Positions 1-11,705 of a stretch of DNA of 64,000 bases are shown here, piece by piece; within the stretch, counting starts at the first letter, position 1; every line of letters begins with the position of its first letter. Location of the stretch: the NCBI RefSeq assembly GCF_000972845.2, contig NC_040016.1, positions 5,786,701 to 5,850,700 of the forward strand, read 5' to 3'. A program made the position numbers and the translations under genes. The notes under the pieces are model-generated. The model ran no database searches. It was not told where the DNA came from and saw only the letters and a program-made list of their open reading frames with translations. This DNA comes from Larimichthys crocea. Lineage: Eukaryota > Chordata > Actinopteri > Sciaenidae.

Positions 1-461
1 TATTTTCACTTGTTTGTGGTGTGTCCGTGTGTGTGTGAGAGACGTCTGAGAGAAACAAAGTGTATGTTACAGAGAAAGGGCTTGAAGAGGTCAGTGTTGT
101 TGTTGTGCTAATACAATTTAGTCCTAATTAGCAGCTGCCTCTGAGCCTAAAGTGTCCTCTCACAATGCACACCATTTCCTACCAATCAATTTCCATGAAA
201 ACAAGAATTAGCCCTGAAACTATAATATGATGACCCGAAGCCTTTGTTGTTTTGTCTACTTTGGCAGTTTTTTTTTTCCTGTTTTTAATGTTCTTCATGA
301 ACATGACATTTCAGCACAGACTAACATCCCAAAAGACAAATAGCCAGGAGTGATGAGTTGTCTTGTATCTTGTCTCCATGAAAAGCTAGTCTTGACTTGT
401 TTGGAAACCCCGAGAGTTTGACGGACTGACAGGGACTGCTCCGTTGAGACCCTGTCAAACG
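1..461. other. Non-coding, nothing recognised
   Basis: Ordinary AT-leaning unique-looking sequence with stop codons in all frames. No repeat family, RNA gene or exon could be supported. Confidence 0.6.
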
Positions 462-477
462 CTGTGTGTGTATGTGT

Positions 478-571
<94 letters not shown>
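462..571. repeat. (TG)n microsatellite, about 110 bp
   Basis: Almost pure TG dinucleotides with two early interruptions (TATG, TACG) and a GCGC end. The His-Thr and Cys-Val open frames across it are translations of the repeat, not genes. A tract this long is likely polymorphic in length and can form Z-DNA. Confidence 0.98.
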
Positions 572-599
572 AGAGGGGTCACAGAGTGCCTGTGTGACA

Positions 600-735
600 C
601 ATCAGAATCAGAATTGCCTAGAAGGTCTTTATATACAAGGAATTTGGTGTTTTGGTGAATAAAAAACTATGTAGACAAAAGTAAACAAAATTAAGTACAA
701 AAATATAACAAATGTAAAAAAAAAAAAAAAACTCA
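600..735. repeat. Fish interspersed repeat fragment with A-rich tail
   Basis: The stretch starts ATCAGAATCAGAATTG, runs through ATACAAGGAATTTGGTGTTTTGG and ends in an A-rich segment and a poly-A run (about 717-731). I recall this word order as part of a very common fish dispersed repeat. The family name is not certain and no target-site duplication was found. Confidence 0.5.
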
Positions 736-1047
736 TGAAACATAAAAAGAAAAAAAGAATGTGTGTATTCACCAGGGAATGTGCTGAATTTCATAGTAAA
801 AGGGATATTTGTTAATATTTGAATTCATAATGGAGATGGAATTAGATGAAAGACTATTGGGCCAAAATAAAAAATGAAAATCTCGGTGAAAGTTACAGTC
901 AGTCACAGTTATTCAAATGAAGGTGTGATTAGTGAAAGTTCATCTCAGAATCCAAACTGATTTGGTAAATACAAACACAAAAGTACTTTTTGCATCATGA
1001 TCTCAATTTATTCTGTTACTCAAGTCTGTCCTTCATCTAATAATCTA
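736..1047. other. Non-coding AT-rich spacer
   Basis: Nothing recognised in this stretch. It ends where the left terminal inverted repeat of the next element begins. Confidence 0.5.
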
Positions 1048-1703
1048 TTAAAGGAATACTTTTTGGGTAATGCAGTAGTTTCCTTCAGAAAGCCTGAATG
1101 GAGCCTGGGTGCTCAGGCTATATGTGGCATCCATCTGTCAAACAAAACAGTACGCACTGACATACAGAAAGTGTGACCTCATTATTGATGTTGTTCCTGG
1201 TTAAAACTCTCACGGACCCTGCTGCTCTCTGGACCTATGGAAAAAACACAAATTTACTGTAAACTTAATTATGCATAACTTCAAGGCTTAATATAATTTC
1301 AATAGGTGAGTTCTATAAAAACTCAGTATAGTTGACAGGAATGGGGAAAATAGCTCCATTTTGTTACAGGTTTTGTTTATTTCTGCTGTAAATGTGGACA
1401 TTTTAACATTGTGTCTTATGGAGATTGACTCATTAACTCAGTAACTTCCTGGAGTCTCTGGCAACTACTGAGAGCCAAGAAATAGTCCATAATCCCTATA
1501 AAATGGCTAATTGATATTTTTACTCTTTAGAGGTGCTGCTCTTTACCGTTGGCCAGAGCCAGGCTACTTTCTGCCTTTCCAGTCTTCATGCTAAGCTATA
1601 GCCAGCTGCCAGCTTCATATTTCCATGCAGATATGAGAGTGTTATCTTCTCGCAGCTCTATGCCAGAGAGAACATAAGCATATTTCCCAATCCTTTTCAT
1701 TAA
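1048..1703. mobile_element. Non-autonomous DNA element (MITE-like) with degenerate TIRs
   Basis: The left end reads TTAAAGGAATACTTTTTGGG. The right end, read inward on the minus strand, is TTAATGAAAAGGATTGGGAA, so the two form imperfect terminal inverted repeats bounded by TTAA. The right half contains words such as ATGCTAAGCTATAGCCAGCTG and CATATTTCCCAA, which I recognise from a widespread fish repeat ending in GCGTATTTCCC. A similar left end occurs at 36768. There is no coding capacity and the copy is old. Confidence 0.65.
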
Positions 1704-4113
1704 ACTGACAGTTATGTTTTGCCAACATCTGCGCCAGACCCTTCTCCCTCGTCTGCCAGTCTCCCCATTTCCCTCATCTCTATGTTGTGTGTTTGTCGTG
1801 TCAGACGCAGTCATGCCTCACCTGTCCAGCAGACGCCCTCAGCGTCTCCGGGCTCGGCACACCTGTTCCATCTCACCTCATCAGCCTTATGACCCGCTGC
1901 CTGCCTCCACAGCTGCACTGCGTTGGCTAATTAGTTTCTCTGTACAGAGGGGATATGATGAGACCGCGTCCATTCTGTCCATTCAGCACAATACTTCAGT
2001 CACATAAAAACAAGTGGTGGGACTAAGTTTGTACTTTGTGTAAACTCTTAAAATTCATCAAATATTTGTATATATGGGGTTTTAAAAAAAACTTGCAGGT
2101 ATCTTATCTTCAGACAAGATGCCGTCCAAAAGCATAGATTTTAACCAAAACCTGCAAACCTGAATTCATGCATGTTTTCATCCATTATTGTTATGCAAAT
2201 ATTAGCAGTTGGTTCATCAAGACAAACAGTTGGTGGCACTAAAATCCATTTGGGTGCAATTAAACCTTGGCAGAAGAGACGAGGTGTAACAAGGTGACAT
2301 AATTACATAATTATACCTCACCTAACACCTTTTCATGTCCGTTATTTATTCACAGAGTCTGTCTCTCCGTTGCACTTCTTCACACTTTCCTGTACACCAA
2401 TAACAAATTTAGACTTAGAAGGCCTTCTTCCTTCTAAGGATCTTAATTACTTATTAATCATCCATTCAATTTCAGTTACTTTTGTTGCTAACTCATTGTA
2501 GCACTCGTTCTTGATCTTCCACAAGTATAACCTTACATATTACTACACCTAATATTGAACATAAATTATATTCAGTTACCAGCAATGAAATAACAGCTAT
2601 AAACTGAGGCTCTTTTCTCTGCAGACTCTCTCTTTAACTTCCCTGTTTTGGTCAAGGATGGACTAGAGGCAGCATTAATAATGTGTTTGTTTCTTGCACC
2701 AGCAGTAAAGTTCACTACAGTATATAAAACACCTGCTCTACCGTTAAACAAAGCATCCTTATTATTATTTTATATTAAACCACTTCATGAACTATACAGG
2801 TGCAGGAAAATTCCACCACCTGTTTCAGACCCATCTACATCTTCACGGACAGATTGAATTGGATTTACTATCTACAAATAATAAGGACTTATAGCTCCCA
2901 TCTGGAAGGTAGAACTGAAGTGCCCCCAGTGTTTTTACACCAATTGTAGTCTATATCAAATTCATTTTTCATCTTCACAATAACGTTTTATATCAAATGA
3001 TTTATCAATGGAAACTTTGCTTTCCATAATCATGTTTATCGCTTCATTTCACAGCTGAAAGGTTATTTTACCACTTATTCCCTCACAAACAAACATTTCT
3101 TTCAATGTCTAAATAAATACTAGTGTGTTGTAGACTGCTTTGATCATTTATATATTCCTTTATAATGTTCATGCATGCAGGTGTTACTCAGTATAAATGA
3201 ACACTTTCATCATTTATGACTAATAGCATCCCTGATAGTCATGTTATTGCCTCTTATAATGGTGTTGTGTTAATATCACTGAGGTTATCTTATCTTAATC
3301 TTGTGTTTAAAGGAGAACTGTGATTTTACACAGGAATACTACTGAATATATTTAAAAAGTCATATAAAGCCTTTTACCTCTCCAGAGGAAAAAAACATCT
3401 AGGGTTGTGGAGTTAGAAGAAGTGAGTTTACCAGACCTCGGTAGCTACATCAGTCACTACTCACATTAAACCTTGTTTGTACCTGAGACACTGTGGTGCG
3501 GGCACATGAGCTACAAGCATGCACAGAGGTGTTTATGGTCACCATGCTATTTGTTGTAGTATTCTCAGAAACACCAGAGGGAGTACAAAGTATTCTGTGA
3601 ATATGCAAGACGTCCAAACAAACGTCTTTTCCAAGATGGCTACATGCACTGTCTTGGTGCTCATCGTTTCTGATAATTGATCTGCTTGTGGCTATTCAAA
3701 CGACAAAGGCAACACAAGAGAAGATTGTCTATCTCTTACATGCAGAGAGATGTCTCAGTGTGGAATATGAGCGTATAGATGTTTGCTACCAAACACAATG
3801 ACGTAAGTTTTAGCATGCACATCCTCACACCAGGGTCACTGTTGAAACCGAAATTGAATCTTGAGTGATTCAAGTTAGGCTGCATTGTGGGTATTGAGGT
3901 GACAATAAAGCAGAATGTGTGGAATGAAAACTACATGTCTGTGCAACTGCATATCTCAAGTCTCAAGTTGTACAGTGTTTTTTGTTAGGATCTCTATTAG
4001 CTAATCTCCCTGAGGTTCTCATGTGAAAACATGCATTAAACATTATAGTCAACACAAATGGCAAACATAAGACGTATTGGGTGGGTCCTCTTACATCTGC
4101 TGAAAATATAAAT
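1704..4113. other. Non-coding, AT-rich, no gene found
   Basis: About 2.4 kb with only short chance open frames (for example 1714-2007 and 2648-2857). A small palindrome, TAATTACATAATTA, sits at about 2303-2316. The stretch around 3300-3520 may be another old dispersed repeat, but I could not place it in a family. Confidence 0.5.
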
Positions 4114-4420
4114 GAGCCGGCTGTGGCTCAGAGGTTCATCTACTAATCAGATCATCGGCAGATCGATCCCCATCTCCTCCAGTCTGCATGTTGAAGTGTC
4201 CTTGGGCAAGATACTGAACCCAAATTGCTCCCGAAGGCTGTGCCATTGGTGTGTGACAGTGTATGAATGGTTAACTCCCAAAACTGATGAGCAGTTGACA
4301 CCTTGCATGGTAGCTAATGCCATCACTGTATGAATGTGTGTGTGAGATATGTAGTGTAAAAGTGCATTGAGTGTTTGGAAGACTAGAAAGTTGCTCTATA
4401 AGTACAGTCCGTTTACCATT
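4114..4420 (+). mobile_element. SINE-like dispersed repeat, full-length copy 1
   Basis: The 5' part (GAGCCGGCTGTGGCTCAGAGG and GCAGATCGATCCCC) resembles degenerate tRNA A and B boxes. It is followed by GTGTCCTTGGGCAAGATACTG and ends with CTCTATAAGTACAGTCCG then TTTACCATTT. This is the body and 3' end of a very common percomorph repeat, and 20385-20743 is a second copy in the same orientation. No clean target-site duplication was seen. Confidence 0.75.
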
Positions 4421-5734
4421 TTAAATAAAGCAAGACAAAGTAATGTTGCAATATTGCTTATTTTTGCATTTGCATTTATACAAAGAAAATGTGCAGTGTA
4501 TTTGTTTTTATTGCTTTTTTTCTCCTGTGCACACATGGGTGGAATTTGCATCAGAATGTATTATAGGAGTATGCAACTGTGTCGTGTAGCACTTCATTTT
4601 TTGATGTTGGTGTCGTTTCTCTGACTTTGAGAGATTTCCCGCAACATCAACTCCCATGAAGTGAAAATGTTTTCTAGTCACGGCTCTAACATTATCTAGC
4701 ATTGGTGTTTCTAGTGGGACATACAGGTAAGTCATGCATTGAAATAATTTTCCTGTCCGGATATGTTTGATTAGAAACTTGAAGTTGCTGATTAATGGGT
4801 TTTTCATTCTAAGATTATGTTTACTGTCGTATCTCCATATGTGTGATGTACAGATCATGCTCTGGTTATTCTTTACAGAAATGAACATCTGGATGTCATT
4901 GCGGAAGCCACAGAAACTCAGGGCCTTGTATAAAGGTATACACCTGTCTTATGTTGTATATATTCATATTTCATATACTATTGATGCCTTTATTTTTGCA
5001 GTTTACATGACATGAGCATTGCTGAGGAGGGCATGGTGGATGTTTGTTTTCAGTGACCCCATGAACAGTGTGTGAGTTTCTATTCTGTGTTGTCTTAAGT
5101 TATTGTTTTCTATAATATGTCCTTCTGTACACAATTGATTGTGCAGATAAAGGTTACCTGTAGATCCATGAAAGATGAGGGAGAGTATCTTTCACCAATT
5201 TGCATATAGTGTGTTATCAGTCTGTACTACTATGCTATTGTTGTGTGCTGTCTGTGTCTGTTTCCTGATAATTTTCTATGCCTTCATGTTGTGACTCAAC
5301 AGAATGGGTGGAGCATTAAAGAACCACCATCTATAGATTCTGTGGGATTTGCATTTGGACTGCATGACCAGCCTGCACATGAAGACCCTCCTGACAAGCC
5401 TTCTCGCCAGGACCCTGTTTTCCAAGGCTCAAAGAAAGTTGTGAAGATGGTGTGTGCTACACTTTTACGAGTACACTCAAGGGTTGTCAGTTATTATAAT
5501 AAATAGCTAAAAAATGCTGTAATATATGTAATTAAAGTTTCACAAAGCTGTAGAAGAAAAACTAGAATACTATGTATATGCCATGAAACCTGAACAAGAC
5601 CTACTGATTATCTCTGAGTTGACTTTGAGGGCTCAGTGTGGCATCAGCCACATTAGAACTGGTGCAAAGACAAGTCAGGAGTGGCTCGATAAATAACACA
5701 CATTTGTTTGTCTGTAGTGTAGCCTATAATTTGA
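4421..5734. other. Non-coding region with weak exon-like patches
   Basis: Mostly AT-rich. Two patches (about 4880-4938 and 5303-5450) are preceded by CAG acceptor-like sites and are denser in codon-like sequence. The second gives an 87-aa open frame containing a Pro/Asp/Lys-rich stretch (EPPSIDSVGFAFG, then HEDPPDKPSRQDP). I recognise no family, and the first patch hits a stop after about 18 codons. This is best treated as uncharacterised, possibly a decayed element or retrocopy. Confidence 0.25.
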
Positions 5735-6013
5735 CCCATCCATTTTCTGTAACCTTATCAGGTTTGTTGGGGACTGGAGCTGATCCCAGCCATTGGGCAA
5801 GGGTATGCCCTGGACAAGCTGCCAGTTCATCACAGGGCTGACACAACAACTATTCCCACTCACATTCACACCTACAGGCAATTTGTCACCAATTAACTTG
5901 CATGTCTTTGGACTGTGGGAGGTAGTATGCAGAGAGTACCCATACAGACATGAGGAGAACGTGCAAACTCCGCAAAGAAAGGCCACATGAACCTTCGTGC
6001 TGTCAGGCAACAC
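5735..6013 (+). mobile_element. Fish interspersed repeat (non-LTR 3' region type), copy 1
   Basis: It begins CCATCCATTTTCTGTAACC, continues through CTGGAGCTGATCCCAGCC and CACTCACATTCACACCTACAG, then CATGTCTTTGGACTGTGGGA, and ends near CTTCGTGCTGTCAGGCAACAC. This word order is diagnostic of one of the commonest dispersed repeats in teleosts, usually attributed to the 3' part of a non-LTR retrotransposon. The exact clade is not certain from memory. There is no intact open frame. Confidence 0.8.
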
Positions 6014-6769
6014 CATAACCCATAATCACGGTGAAATGGCCACATAAAAGTTCACCGGGCTTCTTTCAACAACAAATCACTGAATCATGGTGCTTGTCAG
6101 TCAGGATCATAGAATAAAACTGCTGGTGCACACAGATACACTCACAGCTTTTAGTGTTCTAAAAGATGATCGTTTCAACAGCCTGTTCTGTTCTTACCTG
6201 AGTTGACTCTGATAAAAACAGAATAAGCTGTTGAAATGTTCGTTTATACAAAAGCGGCAAGTATGATTGTGTGCCAGCAATTCTCATTCTATCTGCAATA
6301 TTGAAACAATGTCAGTCAGAATGATAAGAAATATATCTAGAAAGTGTTATTATTGTCATTGCTGTTTCTTAGATTATGTGATTATTTGGGTCAAACTTAT
6401 AAATTAGGCTGCAGCTGCCCCCTGTTAAGTAAAAATATATCACTATAACCTATAGTAGAAATGTAAATCTGCTGGGAAGTACTGTCAAACATATACAAGT
6501 CATGTTTATGAGCATATCTTGAAATAAATACAGCATGTACGTCTGTTAATAACACTTATTGCAAATCACACTTCCACTTGTAGAACAAGTAACAGTGCCA
6601 TTTGCTATGACCTATAGTTTTAACCTATAGTTATATCTAACTGAATAGAATTTCTAAATATATCTATCTAAAGAAACCTCAAGACAGTCTACTCAATGCA
6701 GTTGTAGATGATAGCTTCTCTTAAGTGCTAGAAAAGAGAGGGGTAATCTTGCACACTAGACCCTTAAGA
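6014..6769. other. Non-coding, AT-rich, nothing recognised
   Basis: No repeat family or exon could be supported here. Duplicated short words (CCTATAGT) near 6450-6620 look like chance. Confidence 0.5.
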
Positions 6770-7100
6770 ATCAATTTGTTTTCATGGATCAGTTTTCCAA
6801 TAGCTCCCTGCTCAAGATGGTAGCCACATCAGCAGGTGTTGCCTCTGATTCATACAATGTAGTGTCATCTGCATACATGGTTATTTTAGCATTTTTTGAA
6901 TGTAAAATGTAAAAATGGAATAAGTAGGCTAAGGTAAATCATTTAAAGGAACTCCACATACACACTATCTGAGTATTCCATCAAAGAAGAATCTGTGATC
7001 TATTCACTAGATAGCTTTCCATCCAGTTAGGTGGTCTAAATCCATAACACTGAAGCTTTTCAAGAAGAAATGTCATGTTGTCCCACAGTTCACAAAAGCA
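6770..7100 (-). pseudogene. Broken LINE reverse transcriptase fragment with YADD motif
   Basis: Read on the minus strand, the sequence gives LLEKLQCYGF (about 7036-7066), WMESYLVNRSQ (6993-7025) and then MYADDTTLYESEATPADVAT, whose YADD codons lie at 6864-6875. It continues into LSRELLEN followed by a stop where the family usually has Trp. This order (finger/palm helix, Y-L-x-N-R-x-Q, then YADD) is that of a non-LTR retrotransposon reverse transcriptase of the L2/CR1/Jockey-like group common in fish. YADD is the catalytic aspartate pair of the polymerase. Several stops and frameshifts, and loss of the G-V-P-Q-G block between the motifs, show it is dead. Possible DAF-x-x-V-D remnants lie just upstream (about 7070-7105). 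The precise clade is uncertain. Confidence 0.75.
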
Positions 7101-8394
7101 TCTGCATCACATGTGTGTTCAGATTTGAGAGAGTGGAGTTTTTAATGACTTGACTGTACCATTCCACTGAAAAGTCCTCATTGGAAACTGTTTGGAGAAG
7201 CGCAGGCACTTTCAAATCGTAATCGGCAGGTGATTGGAAGAACCATCTCTGTATCAACGATGTAACATAGTAAAACTTTTACCAGAGTCATATTTTCCAT
7301 CAAGAAAACACCTTAAGTGCAGTAAAGAACTGCACTGGCTGCAAGGCTCTGCATTTCTGATATAACTGATGCAGTGTCTTTAATAAAATCTCTTTAACAG
7401 CCTCCATTGGTGTTAGTGAGCAAACAAATCACCCCTGTAGCTCATGCTGTAGCTGCCCATAGTTCAGGATGCTGATTGGTCTGAACAACTGTGCTTCGGA
7501 CACAAACATAGCTTGAAGCCTGGAAAGATGAAGTGATCTCTCAGGAGTCCAGCTGCCTCACAAGGTTACATTTTTAACACAAATTAAGTTAATCAGGCGC
7601 GAAGGGTTTTAAAGTACCTTAATAACCTCCATGAGCTGTGTGGCACAGCATCAGCTACTGACTGTGTTAGTAAGCGGGCCAAACTACAATGACTTACCGT
7701 TGTTTAAAAAAAAAAAACAGTAACTTCGGCTCACATCTCTCCCTCACAGCCTCACAGTTTGAAAACCTCTTGTCTATACTGATGTTACTTTCCTTCGTGC
7801 TTTCATGGGGAAATCACATTTTGTACTATGTGTGTTGAGAGAAAGGAGATAAGAGACAGAGTTGCAACCTGGAAAGGGGGTGAAAAGGATCTTTTTTTAT
7901 TATACAGCAGATGGATTTTTTATTTTTTTTTAATATCCAGATGTTTAGAAAAATCTTTAAGGTCTCTGAAAATACTTTGAGAACAGCAGTATGTGCTGTT
8001 AACCTTCTGGGCTTTTTGAAACTCACCAGGTTTTTAGTTTTCAGAAAATCAGATGCTCAGCTGTGTGCCTTGAAGGTAACGGTAATGAGAGGCACAAACT
8101 TATATATAAACTGTGACCTTATTAATATGAGTTAGCCTATAGCCTATAAATGGTGATCTATTAATGTTGATCTGTAATAAACAGTAGTTTTCCTTTAAAG
8201 CTGTATCTTTGTTTCTGTGATGACAGAGTTAATGAGTGACCCTCCTCCATGCTGCCCTGGGAAAATATTATCACCTTTGTTGGCTCACCTTAACAAGTAA
8301 ATGTGACAAGGTGACACAGGAGTAACCGAAACACTCATACACACTCTCTCCCCTGTAGTACATACTCTAGTGTCTCCCTTTCTTTTCTGTTTCT
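7101..8394. other. Non-coding, no gene found
   Basis: AT-rich with T and A homopolymers (for example 7918-7933). The first 100 bp may still be decayed LINE sequence. No other feature could be supported. Confidence 0.5.
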
Positions 8395-8475
8395 ATCTGT
8401 TTTTGTACCCTTGTTCTCCGTAAATCACTTTGTGACAAGCTTGTTAGTATAAAGACCACTATAAATAAAATTGAC
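8395..8475 (+). mobile_element. LINE or SINE 3' tail
   Basis: GTAAATCACTTTGTGACAAG followed by TATAAATAAAATTGACC resembles the conserved 3' end of fish non-LTR elements, where 'cactttgtga' precedes 'ctataaataaaattga'. Only the tail is recognisable. Confidence 0.45.
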
Positions 8476-9171
8476 CTACACGGTACAAAGATATCAGGTC
8501 ATATTGTGTGAAGAACTGGAAAGAACACAGTCTGACAGGAGATTATGCTTACAGTGCATGAAAACATTGAGATTTAAATGAAAATGCATTGAGAACTCCT
8601 AGCTGCGGAAGTATGCCTGAACTGAAGCTGGCAGCTTAATGACCCAGAGACTTCTATAAGTCACACGTACAATTACTGCAAAGGTCAGCATGTGGCCAGT
8701 TAACCCGTGCACTGACTCATTAACTGAGTTGGTGGAGATCAGAGAAACACTGAGGGCTTAAAGTGTACATTTATTTTGTTAAAGAGCACAGATTATAATG
8801 AGGTTAGACATGTTATTTTCTCTTTAAAATAAGTGAGGCATGTTACACTTGAACTTTTTTCCATGCTTCGTCCTTTGTGGTTCATGTTTTTACATTTTTA
8901 AAATAAACAACCAGATTTCATCACATCTTTATTATTTTATATAGACCTTTTTAACATAAATATTATTCCACTTTTCAGCACAGCAATTTTAAGTTACAAG
9001 TTTTATAGTGTCGAGTTCTTACCCTTTGAAGTTTTGTAAATCATAAATGCTATTTTACCCAATTCATCCATCCAAGATTCACCCCTCCATGGAAATACAT
9101 TCTCCGACAGTAAATGTTACATCAGCTATAGAAGCACTAAAATCTTTCAAAACTGACTACAAGTCACCATA
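8476..9171. other. Non-coding AT-rich spacer
   Basis: Nothing recognised in this stretch. Confidence 0.5.
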
Positions 9172-9323
9172 GAGACAAGCAACCATTCACACTCACATTC
9201 ACACCTACGGACAATTTAGAATCACTAATTAACCAATTAAGTGCATGTCTTTGGACTGTGGGAGGACCAGGAGAGAACCAACACAGACACAGGGAGACAT
9301 CGCTAACCACTGAACCACGTAGT
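9172..9323 (+). mobile_element. Fish interspersed repeat, 3' piece, copy 2
   Basis: CCATTCACACTCACATTCAC, CACCTACGGACAATTTAGAA and CATGTCTTTGGACTGTGGGA match the distal half of the element at 5735-6013. This copy also keeps the end CGCTAACCACTGAACCACG. It is 5'-truncated, as expected for retrotransposition. Confidence 0.8.
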
Positions 9324-9768
9324 TGTTATACATGTAGAATCACTCACCATCTTCAAAACAGCAAATGAGCAAATATCTTTTGGAATAATACAAAAAAAAA
9401 ATTCACTACAGGTCAGAGACTGAGACAAAGGAAGCTTTATCTCTGTTGCTGCCATTGGAGATGGAAATCACATGACTTTTCCCTGGAAAGACATGATGTC
9501 ATTGCAATCCACAATAAAGAGCAGAAAAACAAACACTGCTCATGTGAAAATAAAACACCATGAATAAAGAGCCTTTTGTTGATTATGCGTAACGTTTCTG
9601 AGGAAATACTTGTCGTTGAGGAGGAACATAATGGTGAGCAGAGCCTTTATGGCTACGCTGACGGTAAGCCCATCTGATCTGACTGCTGGCACCTCCTCCT
9701 GTCATCACCAAACACATCTCCCCGCTCATTTACACTTCTAAAGGAAGCCTACCTGCCTTAAGGAGATA

Positions 9769-9772
<4 letters not shown>
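9324..9772. other. Non-coding spacer
   Basis: Nothing recognised apart from a short poly-A run. Confidence 0.5.
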
Positions 9773-9809
<37 letters not shown>

Positions 9810-9827
9810 TGTGTGTGTGTGTGTGTA
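9773..9827. repeat. (TG)n microsatellite
   Basis: About 27 TG units with a single TC interruption. Confidence 0.97.
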
Positions 9828-10026
9828 TAGGTAACTATGCGCTTGCCTATGTGATGATAATTAGAGGAAGCTATTTCTTTGCGCCCTTGAGGTTGATTTT
9901 ACAAGCTGGAAACACTGATGTCAATTCATTTCACAGCGTTTTATGATTCTCTCAGCACCCATTTTCATTTACGGTGTAGAATCGATATGGGACAAATTTT
10001 GCAGCTGATAAACTGTGACGGCCCTG

Positions 10027-10027
<1 letters not shown>

Positions 10028-10068
<41 letters not shown>

Positions 10069-10083
10069 ATGTGTGTGTGTGTG
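10028..10083. repeat. (TG)n microsatellite
   Basis: TG tract interrupted by CATG near the 3' end. It is the second of a cluster of five TG/CA tracts between 9.7 and 10.8 kb. Confidence 0.97.
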
Positions 10084-10451
10084 ACCTATCAGTACGGAGG
10101 CAGCATGGAAACACATGCGCACACACTCTATATGCTTGAATAAAGGGAGGACAGAAATAGATCTTCAGGTTCTGTGCAACTCACTGCAGAGACAACAGGG
10201 TCGTCCTCTCTCAGTGCTAGTCTCTGTCTCAGGATCTCTTTATCCATGACAGCCTCTCTCAGAGGGACGGTTTATAAAAAAAAATAAGGAATGGGGAGAA
10301 GAAGAGGAGGAGGAGTGAAAGGAGGTAAACAAGGGCTGTCATCAAACAACTCGAGAACTCTTTGTCACTTTGAGAAAGAGAGCAAACAGCTTCGGCAGAC
10401 AGAGGACGGAGGTGTGTGTTTGTGTCAGCAACTCTGCATTAGGTGAGAGCT

Positions 10452-10480
10452 TGTGTGTGTGTGTGTGTGTGTGTGTGCGT
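10452..10480. repeat. (TG)n microsatellite
   Basis: Short uninterrupted TG tract. Confidence 0.95.
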
Positions 10481-10638
10481 ATCATTGAATCTGAATGTAT
10501 CTTTGTGCCTTGTGATTGAAAAGGATGGTAGGAATTGTGGGAAGCCGTGGGAGGTTGCTGAGAGTGTTGCATCATGGGAGGTAGGGTCAAATAGAGTTCA
10601 ATGTTGAGTAAGTTGACCCAGAAGCATTGTCAGGATAA

Positions 10639-10691
10639 CACACACGCACACACACCTACTACACACATACACACACACACACACACACACA
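10639..10691. repeat. (CA)n microsatellite, interrupted
   Basis: CA tract broken by CCTACTACACACATA. Its orientation is opposite to the three upstream TG tracts. Confidence 0.95.
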
Positions 10692-10769
10692 GGATAATGG
10701 CTGAGTCCAAAATTTAGCATCTTGGGGATATAATGCCCGTGGTGCCTTAAAGCACTATCTAAAACCTTT

Positions 10770-10799
10770 AAACACACACACACACACACACACACACAA
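10770..10799. repeat. (CA)n microsatellite
   Basis: Pure CA tract that closes the microsatellite cluster. Confidence 0.95.
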
Positions 10800-11509
10800 C
10801 AACGCTACACACATATAGTTGATGAGCTTATCTCGTCTGAATGTAGGCTATTCATTTATTTGCCAAGAGTGGAGATAAAGCAGAGGGAGAGAGAACACCA
10901 GACACTGTAAATCCATTTATGTGTGAGAGAAAGTCTGTGTGTGCGTACACATGCCCAAACACGTGTGTGTTACTGGCTCCAGCCCATCTGCACAGTGAAG
11001 TTAACAAGTGATTGAGTTAAAGCTGTTCCTCCGTGTTCAATGTCACTCCTTTAGCTAAGTGACACATACGAAGCTGATGTACATTTGCATTCAGGCTGCT
11101 TCACGCAGCGCTGATTTGGAATCAGTATGCGTCTTCTCTTGATCAGCTCGTTAATATTGATGCGTGACGCACACTGAATCAGGTCTCTTGTTCTTATATG
11201 TAAAAGCCAAGCATGAATGCAGAAATGACATTGCCACACGGACAGAGTCACGCAGTTAGCTTTCAGTTAAATACAATCATACTTTAGTCATCAAACTGAC
11301 GTTAAGCCACTAGTGATCTTCTCTGGTTCCTGAGCACGTACCTGACAAGAACCACAGAGCTGCTGTGTAGATGAATAAATGATGATTTGTCACAAATAAA
11401 AAATCGCAACAAACTATTTAAGACTTTCCACATCTGTTTCTTGAGTCACAAATTAGCTTCCCTTTTTTTGTCTCTTTTATAATCGCAGATCAGAATTTTA
11501 TATAGGGGC
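10800..11509. other. Non-coding, no gene found
   Basis: The stretch 11050-11250 is of higher complexity with several CpGs but contains no recognisable motif or exon. Confidence 0.5.
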
Positions 11510-11705
11510 TGAAACTGTTGGTCGGACAAGAAAAGTCATTTGAAGATGTCTGCCAGAAAATGGCATAATGACATAACTAAATACCAAGTGGCAACCTCTG
11601 TGAATGTGAAGTGATGCCAATATGAAAGTGCCAAAAACTGTAGTTCAAACATCCACTCGAGGCTGGCTACAGAACGACTCTCCACAAGCCCCCATGTAAA
11701 AAAAT
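11510..11705 (+). mobile_element. Fish dispersed repeat (AGTGCCAAAAACTG family), copy 1
   Basis: AAGTGGCAACCTCTGTGAA, then AGTGCCAAAAACTGTAGTTC, then CGAGGCTGGCTACAGAAC and CCCCCATGTAAA follow the order of a dispersed repeat that I recall from many fish loci. The word AGTGCCAAAAACTGTA recurs at 37290, supporting a shared family inside this window. Confidence 0.65.

Noticed and set aside
295..600. 101-aa His/Thr-rich open frame
   Set aside because: Translation of the TG microsatellite; no gene features.
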